From the NCBI GenBank assembly GCA_009731375.1, contig BJOX01000312.1, forward strand, positions 645,395 through 670,424: a stretch of DNA of 25,030 bases, written 5' to 3'. The position numbers and the translations under genes were made by a program. Within the stretch, counting starts at the first letter, position 1. Each line of letters opens with the position of its first letter. Below, one piece after another: positions 7,791-16,741 of this stretch. Origin of the DNA: Paulinella micropora. Its lineage: Eukaryota > Cercozoa > Imbricatea > Euglyphida. Below the pieces are notes generated by a model. It was not told the DNA's origin. It saw nothing but the letters and a program-made list of their open reading frames with translations, and made no database searches.

Positions 7791-10690
7791 TGTTCAAGAG
7801 CATAACGCGCTGACTTGTGTCACCTGCTTATCGCTTTTCACAAGCGGCCGTTTCCTCGCCCTCAAGACGTCAGACAAAGACGAAAACCACAACCAAAACC
7901 ACGCCCACTTGCACCTGCCTGCGCTGTCTTCGTCTTCTTCGCCTTTGCAGGAGGTGGCGTCTAGAAAAGTGCAGACCAGAACTTTCTCGGTATCTATATA
8001 TCTCAATCTATATCTCTAAGTATCTCTTTTCTATATATCTATCTACAAGAGGTGGCGTGCAGACCAGGCCATGGTCGGTATATATATCTCTATCTATATA
8101 TCTCATCTATATCTATACCATATATCTAGGGTGCATTAAGCTCGTACCTGCGAGTGTCTGAGGAAGGACTCTTGTGCGGGCCGGTACGTATGTATAATAC
8201 ACACATGTATAGATAGCCACAGACAGGAATGCGCTCTATACATACATGCATTTATATAGGCAGATAGACAGACATGCTTACGTGCAAGGCATAGATACAA
8301 AAACGTTACACAGATATATGAATTGCAGGAGGATGATTCGTATCCGACGCGCATGTTCGAAAATACATCAAGGTACACATCTGCTTACAAAAGGACAGCT
8401 ATTCAAAATTTATAACATTTTTGCTCAGCAAAAATATTTCATCTACATCACCAGCTGACTCGTCTTCTGCTAAGTTATTTATATAAATCTTCAGCAGGCA
8501 CGTTTATTTGTATGTTTTTGCTATATTATATACATAGGCCAGGGCCAGGGCAAGATGTGCATGTACGTGAAGCAGAGAGCTCAATAAGCTTGAGCCTTGC
8601 GTAGACTTGGTATGTGTATGTTTGGATACATATATGTATGCTTCTGTCTGTATGTCTGTATGTATGTATGTATGTATGTATGGATGGATGGATGGATGGA
8701 CGGATGGACGGATGGATGGATGGATGGATGCATGGATGGATGGATGGATGTGTGTAAATTATGCATGTAATGTATGTATATATGTAGGCTCGGTAAGCCC
8801 AAAGGCGAGCGAGAGCAATTGTCGCCCCGCAGGTATGTATGTCTGTATGTCTGTGTGTCTGTATGTATGTATGTATATGCATGTGTGTATGTACGTGTGC
8901 ATGCATGCATGCATACATGTATGTATGTATGTATGTATGTATGTATGTATGTATGTATGTATGTATGTATGTATGTATGTACGTAATGTAATGTATGTAA
9001 TGTATGTCATGTATGTATTAATGTATGTATGTGTATGTATGTATGTATGTGTATGTATGTATGTATGTATGTATGTAATGTAATGTAATGTAATGTAATG
9101 TGATGTAATGTGATGTAATGTGATGTAATGTGATGTAATGTGATGTAATGTGATGTAATGTGATGTAATGTAATGTAATGTGATGTAATGTAATATAATG
9201 TGATGTAATGTAATGTGATGTGATGTGATGTAATGTAATGTAATGTAATGTTATGTCATGTTATGTCATGTTATGTCATGTTATGTTATGTTATGTCATG
9301 TTATGTCATGTTATGTCATGTTATGTCATGTTATGTCATGTTATGTCATGTCATGTCATGTTATGTCATGTTATGTACGTACGTACGTGACGTCACGTAC
9401 GTACGTCACGCACGTACGTTCGTACGTACGTTACGTACGTACGTACCGTACGTACGTATGTATGTATGTATGTATGCATGTATGCAGGCTAATGTTGGTG
9501 TATGCAGGTATGCATGTGTGCAAGCTAAACCGCACACCTGTGAACGGTATTTATGTATGTATGTATGCATGCATGTATGTATGTATGTATGTATGTATGT
9601 ATGTATGTATGCATGCATGTAGGTAGGTAGGTAGGTTTGTATGTATGTATGTATGTATGCATGTAGGTAGGTAGGTAGGTAGGTAGGTAGGTAGGTAGGT
9701 ATGTAATGTATGTATGTATGTATGTACGTATGTATGTACGTATGTATGTATGTATGTATGTATGTATGTATGTATGTATGTATGTATGCATGTATGTGTG
9801 CATGTATGTAAGTATGCAAAGTATGTATGTATGTAGGGTTGTTGCCTCATCTTCCATCTTTGTTCGGCTCAGTGAGCTCCTCCCCGGATGGTTCATCCTC
9901 TCGCAAGGCTGAGCGGTGTAATCGGTGTAGAGCCCCCTCTGCCTCCTCTGTGAAAGATGCGAATGATGTGAATAACATACCAGCAGCGCTTGAGTTGGTT
10001 AATGAAGAGATGTCTGAGAACTGCATAGCTTTGTCACGCGCGCTGCCTTCTGTCCTCGCCACACCCAGCAGCCTGTCCCCGTGGTGGGCGTTCTGTATAC
10101 ATACAAGCCAACAGACCGTGACGCTAACAAGACTAAGCAGAACGTGCCTTTCTGATGATGATGAGGATATGGCTGTTTCTGCGTTGCCGTCTTTGCTTGG
10201 TACCCCGCAGAGCACCCCTCCCCAGTTCGCACGCGCCCTCAGTCTACCTTGTGTGCTTGGCATGACAGCGACAGCAGCGCGCGACATGAGTAACATCTCG
10301 CATACGGTACTGCACCGTGGAGTACAATCATTACAATCGCAACTTCTCAACGTGGTGGACGCGGCGGAAGAAGGACAACGCCACGAGGCTGACAGGGCAG
10401 TTTTCCACTTGCCGCCATCAGGGCCGGCCGGTTCAAGCAACCCGTCTTCAGGCAGCCCGGCAGGTCCAACATATCACAAATTATCGCACAGTGCACCGCC
10501 GAAAACACGGCGGCGGTTGAGCAGCTCCGCACCCGAGACACACACAAAACACAACGGATCTTTGCCTCTCATCTTAACTCCCGAACCTGAGCCACGGGCT
10601 CTCTGCAACCTCCTCGACAACTTGTCTCCAGGCTCGAGCCAAGGGTCCTTAGTCAACGAACGCCTGGCCGTCAGGTTGGCAAGAAGCTAG
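7791..10690 (+). CDS. Six-exon gene with microsatellite introns, unrecognised Ser/Pro-rich protein (5' end incomplete)
   Basis: Exons 7791-7989, 8130-8183, 8329-8372, 8788-8832, 9488-9546 and 9837-10690 join in phase (0, 0, 2, 2, 1) into 417 codons plus TAG. Acceptors are GCACAG, ATCTAG, TTGCAG, TGTAG, ATGCAG and TGTAG; donors are GTATCT, GTACGT, GTACAC, GTATGT and GTATTT. Internal exons code [46 protein letters not shown] and [19 protein letters not shown]. The last exon (284 codons) is Ser/Pro-rich, with three loose copies of a motif ([33 protein letters not shown]), an acidic SDDDED and basic KTRRRLSSS near the C terminus. No domain is recognised; it looks like a disordered regulatory or scaffold protein. 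Introns are 140-655 bp and largely tetranucleotide arrays. The true start is upstream, possibly at 5951. A 197-codon frame opposite the last exon is a weaker alternative. Confidence 0.55.
7990..8129 (+). repeat. Intron with CTAT/ATAT repeats and an exon-end remnant
   Basis: TATCTATATATCTC repeats fill most of this interval. At 8048-8075 a copy of the preceding exon end (AGGTGGCG, TGCAGACCAG, TCG then GTATAT) is embedded, a tandem duplication of the exon 3' end plus donor. Confidence 0.6.
8636..8757 (+). repeat. (GTAT)n / (GGAT)n tetranucleotide array, intronic
   Basis: GTAT and GTCT units change to GGAT and GGAC variants. The array sits in the third intron of the 7791-10690 model. Confidence 0.85.
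8833..9487 (+). repeat. Graded microsatellite series filling an intron
   Basis: From the donor at 8833 the repeat passes through (GTAT)n to about 9077, (TAATG)n with TGATG variants to about 9250, (TTATGTCATG)n to about 9375, (ACGT)n to about 9456 and TATG again to the TGCAG acceptor at 9487. Confidence 0.9.
9547..9836 (+). repeat. (TATG)n / (TAGG)n array spanning a whole intron
   Basis: The interval is tetranucleotide repeat from GTATTT at its first base to TATGTAG at its last. TAGG blocks lie near 9620 and 9665-9700. Both proposed splice sites are made of repeat units. Confidence 0.85.
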
Positions 10691-11087
10691 ATACTAGATA
10701 TAGATATCTCATCGCCTAGATGATCTCGCCTCTTTGCACCAATCGCCCATTTGATCTCTCTGGTGAGCCGCAGATGTAAGCAGAGCAGCACCCACCCACC
10801 TACCTACCTACCTACCTACCTACCTACCTACCTGCGTAGCTACCTACCTACCTATCTTTTACGCTATGTTTGCCCTGGCCAGGTCGATTGCATTTATGCT
10901 CTCGTCTATTGTCTCGCTATTCCCCTCTTGTCCCCCTTTGCCAGGGCGGAGTTGGGTTCACCACCTGAGCCTAGGCAGTTTGCTCGAGCAAAAAGCTTGA
11001 GCGCATCGTGACTCTAGCCAAAGCCAAAGCCGACGGGCTGACTACGAAGCACCACGCAACAATGCCTCAAGCAAAGATTCAATCCTC

Positions 11088-11090
<3 letters not shown>
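10691..11090. other. Region downstream of the gene, with (CTAC)n
   Basis: (CTAC)n occupies about 10796-10856. The rest is ordinary sequence with a 14-bp palindrome TTTGCTCGAGCAAA at 10979-10992. No gene is recognised. Confidence 0.6.

Positions 11091-11118
<28 letters not shown>
11091..11118 (+). repeat. Poly(T) run
   Basis: A homopolymer of about 27 T. It could be the poly(A) tail of a minus-strand retrocopy, but no body is recognised beside it. Confidence 0.8.
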
Positions 11119-11287
11119 CCCCACCCAAATTCGGGGGATTTCCTTTTGTTTACTGCGACCACACGACTTGAAGATATATCACTCAACTTTTCTGGCGTGG
11201 TTTCAGAACATGATAAGAAAACGTCAACTTCCGGATCGTGAAGCTTGACTTTTATTTTTATTTTTATTTTTATCTCATTATTATTTA

Positions 11288-11298
11288 NNNNNNNNNNC

Positions 11299-11349
<51 letters not shown>
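11288..11349 (+). repeat. Gap, (AT)n and (AAT)n SINE tail
   Basis: A 10-N gap (11288-11297) is followed by AT dinucleotides and then AAT units, which form the tail of the minus-strand SINE at 11350. Confidence 0.85.
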
Positions 11350-11350
<1 letters not shown>

Positions 11351-11617
11351 GTGCTTCTCTGTCAATGGCTGATGCATTTCTGCACATGCGCCTCCATCGT
11401 CTCACCCGTGAGGGGAGTACGAAGAATTGACGATAGGCTCTAATGACACCCCCGCAAGGGCAGTTCCAACACTTCCAGACGGACCGGTATGTTCAATGAA
11501 AATACTGGTCCAGACGGATCGGTATGTTCAATGAAAATACTGGTGGCACCGACGGGAATCGAACTGGCGACAGGGCCCAGATGGTAGAACTTGACCACTG
11601 GGCTATCACGGTGTCCA
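11350..11617 (-). mobile_element. tRNA-derived SINE, full-length copy 3 (268 bp)
   Basis: Same length and structure as the copy at 4755-5022: tRNA-like head with A-box-like and B-box sequences, two copies of the 35-bp CCAGTATTTTCATTG segment, body and (ATT)n tail. The two copies are nearly identical by eye, so amplification is recent. Head and tail both adjoin AAT repeats (11619-11655 and upstream of 11350). Confidence 0.9.
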
Positions 11618-11618
11618 A

Positions 11619-11655
<37 letters not shown>

Positions 11656-11721
11656 TTTTGGACCCACGGAGCACAGCCCAGTCCGAGTCAGAACAAGCCT
11701 TCCTTTAAACGTGTGGTACAT

Positions 11722-12120
11722 ACATACATACATAACATACATACATACATACATACATACATGCATGCATGCATACATGCATACATACATAGTAGTGTAT
11801 GCGGCTTTCCTGCCTGCTCCAGACTATTCTGTCTGGATCTTGCAGGAAGTAAGTCATGCAAGCGAGTGAGTAGGTCATACATACGTAGTAGCATATGCAA
11901 ACTATTCCGTCTGTATCTTGCAGGGAGTAAGTTACAAAGGAGGTGTTTTGTTGCAGCCACACAAATTAGGGTACAGTAGCCAGTGACAAAGGAGCAGGAA
12001 GTTGTAGGTGGAGTAATAACATCGCATTTATGTAACACGCGATGTATAATGTGGTATGTAGCTTGCTTGCTTGCTTCCTCTCAAGACCATAATCTTGATG
12101 TTGCACGGAGCAAGTCAAGT
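11722..12120. repeat. (CATA)n and a degenerate ~40-bp repeat
   Basis: CATA/CATG units lie at 11722-11790. A motif TATTC(T/C)GTCTG(G/T)ATCTTG then CAGG(A/G)AGTAAGT occurs at about 11824 and 11902, with a weaker version near 12087. The minus frame reads it as LLPARYRRNSL and LLPARSRQNSL, a consequence of the repeat. No gene assigned. Confidence 0.55.
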
Positions 12121-13358
12121 AATTAAGTAGATGGTTTGGTTGGCAGAGCACACCTCACAAAAAAGTATAATATGGCACTATAATGCCAGAGTTGTTTGCT
12201 GGAGTAATGAGTCACCTTTTTAACATGGCATGCATGTCTATGTAAGTAGTGTTGATAAAGTAAACTTGTTTCATAGTTTTGTTTTGTTTTTGTTCGCTTT
12301 TTTGTAAATATTAGTTTTTGTTGTTGTTGTTGTCTTTGTTTTGTTGGAACTAATAATTATATATTCAACTACGACTTAGTTCAACTGGCCGCATCATTGA
12401 AGAGTAACTGTTTCGTTAGAGCCATTATGATGATGATTACTTATATTCTGCCATGCATATTACTTTGCGCTCTGTGGTGGCGTGGTTTGTTATTAACCCT
12501 TAATCGGTTTGCCACTTTTGGGGATCTAAAGCCACGTTTGGGGATCTGACCCAATTTCAAGTTTCTAGTCCTTATTTGTGTTTTTTGACAGTTATACTAT
12601 TAAATTCAATTGAATTAAACCAGGTGGAAGCTAATTGTGTAAAAAAACGTTCTTTAATAACTAGTAACTTGAACCTTGACAATCACTGTCACAATGGCTC
12701 TTACATTTCCCAGATGGAACGAATTGGTTGACTGTCTGCCACGGAAAACATTCGGAGGCTCAGTCCAGTTCGGCAAAAAAAAAAACGACAAGCTCGCAGT
12801 GCAATAAGCACGGGTACTACGTGACGCTTGCGGATTCCATTACAATACTAGTACACACCGCACAACAGACCGAGTTCTGCTTACCCGGGGGGGCCCGCGC
12901 CGCGGCTGCCGCCAGACTCGAAGCGACAAAAGTAATGCCGAGTAATATGTTAAACTAGTCCGAGCCTCAACTTCATTGTAGTATGATCAAGTTTGCGGAC
13001 ATGATCCAGTATCATATTACTATTTAATAAAATGATAAGTAACTTGACTTGGGTTGAAAAGTAATCAGTACGGAGGCTACGTCACGGTGACATAACTCAG
13101 CGGCGGCCGCTCAAGTTAAATGACTAATATATGTACTAGTAATATATTCAGTTTAAACTAGTGATTGAAAGGTTTTTTCACAACCGTCCGTCACTTATAA
13201 GTTAAATTACTACTGAGAACTCTAGGTGACTCAGTCGTGTTTTTTTGAAGTTGTGGCACACATCTTCTTTCCTTTTTTTTTCAGTTTTTTTTTCAAGGTT
13301 TTCCTACAGCTTTTTCAATTCGCAAAGTTTCATTATTATTACTACTTCAAGTTATCAT

Positions 13359-13362
<4 letters not shown>
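12121..13362. other. AT-rich stretch without recognised gene
   Basis: Ordinary sequence with a T-rich patch at 12270-12340, a tandem 20-mer (GCCACTTTTGGGGATCTAAA and a variant) at 12511-12550, and a GC-rich patch at 12885-12915. A 76-codon frame at 12728-12958 has no family resemblance. Nothing else can be supported. Confidence 0.5.
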
Positions 13363-13391
<29 letters not shown>

Positions 13392-13392
13392 T

Positions 13393-13428
<36 letters not shown>

Positions 13429-13430
13429 TT
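13363..13430 (+). repeat. (ATT)n microsatellite
   Basis: ATT units interrupted once, a few hundred bases upstream of the SINE cluster. Confidence 0.9.
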
Positions 13431-13896
13431 GGAGTGTTGACTGTGACATATTTGAGGGAAATCCCGATGAAAAAACCTAGTCACACTTACTAAACAGAGT
13501 TCCAGCCCAATGGGCCTCAAGGCGTTAAACTGTGACGCAAACTCCGATGATAACCCTTTGGTGGTAGATGCTGGGGAGGAGGGTCGTTGCGCGCGTAAAA
13601 GATCTTAAACTCCGCATATGCTGGTTGATAGCCCAGGACCCAGCAGACACCAGATTGTTATGGTTGGGGNNNNNNNNNNGTGACAGCTCTTGCACATTCG
13701 GTGACGTCTTGCAAGAGGTTGCTGGGACTGCGGAATAACCTCGGCTTAGTGCAGTCTTGCCCTCAGGAGCTCCATCGGTGGCCCCGATCATCAGGCGAGA
13801 GACTGACACGGGGGGGTGGAGGACCTCGAACAAGGGTATTGGAGGCTTATGTCCGTTGAGGATATGCCATTAGCTGCATCAGTACGCCTCAGATAT

Positions 13897-13956
<60 letters not shown>

Positions 13957-13980
13957 GTTATTATTATTGTCATGATTATT
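13431..13980 (+). other. Unclassified segment ending in an (ATT)n tail
   Basis: About 465 bp of moderately GC-rich sequence with a 10-N gap (13670-13679) ends in CATCAGTACGCCTCAGATAT and then (ATT)n at 13896-13975. The sharp boundary with an ATT tail resembles the SINE tails here, so it may be the 3' part of another retroelement. No coding motif is seen. Confidence 0.3.
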
Positions 13981-14150
13981 CACCAGTATTTTCATTGAAC
14001 ATACCGGTCCGTCTGGAAGTGTTGGAACTGCCCGTGCGGGGTTCATTAGAGCCTATCGTCAATTCTTCGTACTCCCCTCACGGGTGAGACGATGGAGGCG
14101 CATGTGCAGATTTGCATCAGCCATTGACAGAGAAGCACTATTATTATTAA

Positions 14151-14200
<50 letters not shown>
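13981..14200 (+). mobile_element. tRNA-derived SINE, headless copy 4 with (ATT)n tail
   Basis: The body begins at CACCAGTATTTTCATTG with the tRNA head missing and preceded by (ATT)n. It ends AGAAGCACTA at 14140 and then (ATT)n to 14200, where the next head begins directly. Only one copy of the 35-bp segment is present. Confidence 0.85.
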
Positions 14201-14201
<1 letters not shown>

Positions 14202-14415
14202 GGACACCGTGATAGCCCAGTGGTCAAGTTCTACCATCTGGGCCCTGTCGCCAGTTCGATTCCCGTCGGTGCCACCAGTATTTTCATTGAACATACCGGT
14301 CCGTCTGGAAGTGTTGGAACTGCCCTTGCGGGGNNNNNNNNNNNNNNNNNNNNNNNNNNNNNNNNNNNNNNNNNNNNNNNNNNNNNNNNNNNNNNNNNNN
14401 NNNNNNNNNNNNNNN

Positions 14416-14475
<60 letters not shown>
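14201..14475 (+). mobile_element. tRNA-derived SINE, copy 5, interrupted by an assembly gap
   Basis: The head (TGGACACCGTGATAGCCCAG, B box AGTTCGATTCC) and early body run to 14333. An 82-N gap replaces the rest of the body, then an (ATT)n tail occupies 14416-14475. The 35-bp segment is single. By comparison with other copies roughly 100 bp of body is missing, close to the gap size. Confidence 0.85.
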
Positions 14476-14477
<2 letters not shown>

Positions 14478-14674
14478 TTAGGGAGTACATAGGCCATCGG
14501 TCCTTTCCATGGGCTGATTGGTATAAAGCTCCTAGAGTAATGTTCTATGCCGTCANNNNNNNNNNNNNNNNNNNNNNNNNNNNNNNNNNNNNNNNNNNNN
14601 NNNNNNNNNNNNNNNNNNNNNNNNNNNNNNNNNNNNNNNNNNNNNNNNNNNNNNNNNNNNNNNNNNNNNNNNNN

Positions 14675-14855
14675 ACATTTTTCATTGAACATACCGGTCC
14701 GTCTGGAAGTGTTGGAACTGCCCTTGCGGGGGTGTCATTAGAGCTTATCGTCAATTCTTCGTACTCCCCTCACGGGTGAGACGATGGAGGCGCATGTGCA
14801 GAAATGCATCAGCCATTGACAGAGAAGCACTATTATTATTATTATTATTATTATT
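14675..14855 (+). mobile_element. tRNA-derived SINE, copy 6, head lost in an assembly gap
   Basis: After a 119-N gap (14556-14674) the body resumes at TTTTCATTGAACATACCGGT, runs to AGAAGCACTA at 14830 and ends in (ATT)n. The gap size suits a missing tRNA-like head. Confidence 0.85.
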
Positions 14856-15026
14856 TTACGCAAGCACTACTTGCCACTCAGAGAGTCGTCGAGTCTGAGT
14901 GTGATTTTTTTTTTTTTTTTTTTTTAATTTTATTTTATTATTATTATTATTATTATCATTATTATTTTAAGTACCGGCCGGATGACTACCTCATTGAGTA
15001 TTACCGGTAAAAGTGTTTGCGTAAAA
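14854..15026. mobile_element. Possible MITE with 15-bp terminal inverted repeats
   Basis: TTTTACGCAAGCACT at the left is matched, with one mismatch, by the reverse complement of AGTGTTTGCGTAAAA at the right (15012-15026). The interior (173 bp total) has a T run and (ATT)n and no coding capacity. A target-site duplication could not be identified, so this rests on the inverted ends only. Confidence 0.35.
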
Positions 15027-15176
15027 AAGATATTTTGTGACTGCAAAAACAAATCATGAGGGGAACTAGAAACTCTGTCACGAGTTGGCTCAGTGATCCG
15101 GCAATAGCGGCCTCCGAAGTTGATTGCCCACTATGATCAGTTTCCAGGAAGTTTTTTTTTTTTTTCCACGTCACAG

Positions 15177-15304
15177 ACGAACTCAGTCGAACTCAGTCGG
15201 AGTCAGGAGCTGAGTCAGGAGCTGAGTCAGGAGCTGAGTCAGGAGCTGAGTCAGGAGCTGAGTCAGGTAGTAGTCATATCATCAGTTCCACATTCAGTTT
15301 GAAG
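15177..15304 (+). CDS. Exon coding a GAES tandem-repeat segment of an unrecognised protein
   Basis: A poly(T) tract and CCACGTCACAG form a strong acceptor, and AAG followed by GTAAGA at 15305 is a strong donor. Between them one frame is open for 42 codons: ELSRTQS, five tandem GAES units from a 12-bp DNA repeat, then GSSHIISSTFSLK. The exon enters after one base of a split codon and leaves in phase 0. An alternative frame reads SQEL repeats but stops just before the donor, so the GAES frame is preferred. Neighbouring exons were not found: upstream is the possible MITE, downstream an intron with CATA repeats. Confidence 0.45.
15199..15267 (+). repeat. 12-bp tandem repeat (GGAGCTGAGTCA)
   Basis: Five to six near-perfect copies of a 12-mer, length divisible by three, inside the exon at 15177-15304. 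Confidence 0.95.
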
Positions 15305-15324
15305 GTAAGATTAATAAATACAAA

Positions 15325-15410
15325 CATGCATGCATACATACGTACATGCATACATGCATACATACATAAATACATACATAAATACATAAATACATACATA
15401 CATACATACA
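15325..15410 (+). repeat. (CATA)n tetranucleotide array
   Basis: CATA units with CATG and CGTA variants about 20 bases after the donor at 15305. Confidence 0.9.
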
Positions 15411-15619
15411 TTCGCTTCTTTTCCATCATGAGCGCGCAAGCTACTTTCATAATTAAAAAGTTGAGTGTAATAACGTACATATAAATACATATATAGATAT
15501 GTCTACACATAGATACATATATGTGCATGAAAATACGTATACAGCTACGCTTACCAAGCGAGGAGAAGAAAAAGGAAGTATAAGTCAGGGCAGCGGGGTG
15601 GCAGCGAGCGAGCGAGCGA

Positions 15620-15620
15620 A

Positions 15621-15654
<34 letters not shown>

Positions 15655-16736
15655 AGAAGGAGAAGGAGAAGGAGAAGAAGCATTCTTTAGACAGAGATGT
15701 GGCTAGGAAGAGCGCAGCGTCTTGCGGCGCTACGGAGATGGGCAGGCTAGAGAAGGAGACAGAGGAGAAGGAGAAGCAGAAGCAGAAGCAGAAGCAGAAC
15801 GAGAAGGAGAAGGAGGAGGAGGAGGAGGAGAAGGAGAAGGAGAAGGAGAAGGAGGAAGAGGAGAAGGAGGAGGAGGAGGAGGAGGAGGAGGAGAAGGAGA
15901 AGGAGAAGGAGGAGGAGAAGGAGAAGGAGGAGGAGGAGGAGGAGGAGGAGAAGGAGAAGGAGAAAGAGAAGGAGAAGGAGAAGGAGAGGGAGAGGGAGAA
16001 GGAGAAGGAGAAGGAGGAGAAGGAGAAGGAGAGGGAGAGGGAGAAGGAGAAGGAGAAGGAGGAGGAGGAGAAGGAGAGGGAGANNNNNNNNNNNNNNNNN
16101 NNNNNNNNNNNNNNNNNNNNNNNNNNNNNNNNNNNNNNNNNNNNNNNNNNNNNNNNNNNNNNNNNNNNNNNNNNNNNNNNNNNNNNNNNNNNNNNNNNNN
16201 NNNNNNNNNNNNNNNNNNNNNNNNNNNNNNNNNNNNNNNNNNNNNNNNNNNNNNNNNNNNNNNNNNNNNNNNNNNNNNNNNNNNNNNNNNNNNNNNNNNN
16301 NNNNNNNNNNNNNNNNNNNNNNNNNNNNNNNNNNNNNNNNNNNNNNNNNNNNNNNNNNNNNNNNNNNNNNNNNNNNNNNNNNNNNNNNNNNNNNNNNNNN
16401 NNNNNNNNNNNNNNNNNNNNNNNNNNNNNNNNNNNNNNNNNNNNNNNNNNNNNNNNNNNNNNNNNNNNNNNNNNNNNNNNNNNNNNNNNNNNNNGGAGGA
16501 GAAGGAGAAGGAGAAAGAGAAGGAGAAGGAGAAGGAGAGGGAGAGGGAGAAGGAGAAGGAGAAGGAGGAGAAGGAGAAGGAGAGGGAGAGGGAGAAGGAG
16601 AAGGAGAAGGAGAAGGAGGAGAAGGAGAGGGAGAGGAAGAAGGAGAAGGAGAAGGAGGAGAGGGAGAGGGAGAAGGAGAAGAAGGAGAAGGAGAAGAAGG
16701 AGAAGGAGAAGGAGAAGAAGGAGAAGAAGGAAAACG
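15620..16736 (+). repeat. Purine (GGAGAA)n array with a 411-N gap
   Basis: (GA)n and (GGAGAA)n with AGGAGG and GAGGGA variants are broken by the exon copy at 15681-15758 and by a gap at 16084-16494. A variant pattern just left of the gap (about 15943-16080) recurs just right of it (16495-16640), so the gap lies within a tandem duplication or the assembler placed the same reads twice. The long Glu/Lys, Gly/Glu and Arg frames are repeat translations. Confidence 0.9.
15681..15758 (-). pseudogene. Duplicate of the terminal exon of the GH27 gene
   Basis: About 68 of 78 bases match 16737-16814. The minus strand reads SFSSLPISVAPQDAALFLAT then SLS, against SFSSLPVSVAPHDAALILAT then PLS in the gene. 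The stop is lost (AAA in place of TAA) and reading continues into the flanking CTT-rich array. The acceptor TAG is also lost. It sits at the far side of the purine array from the true exon, so it is a satellite-borne remnant unless a second gene copy once lay here. Confidence 0.75.
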
Positions 16737-16741
16737 CATGG

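Noticed and set aside
9847-10440. 197-codon minus-strand frame opposite the large terminal exon
   Set aside because: The plus frame is longer, ends naturally at a stop and joins upstream exons in phase; the minus frame has no supporting neighbours or recognised motif. Not fully excluded.
12491-12550. TTAACCCTTAATCGGTTTGCC resembling a piggyBac-type end at a TTAA site
   Set aside because: No matching inverted end and no transposase were found nearby; a few bases of similarity in AT-rich DNA are not enough.
12728-12958. 76-codon frame starting MTVCHGKHSEAQ
   Set aside because: No family resemblance, no splice context, and it crosses an A run; treated as chance.
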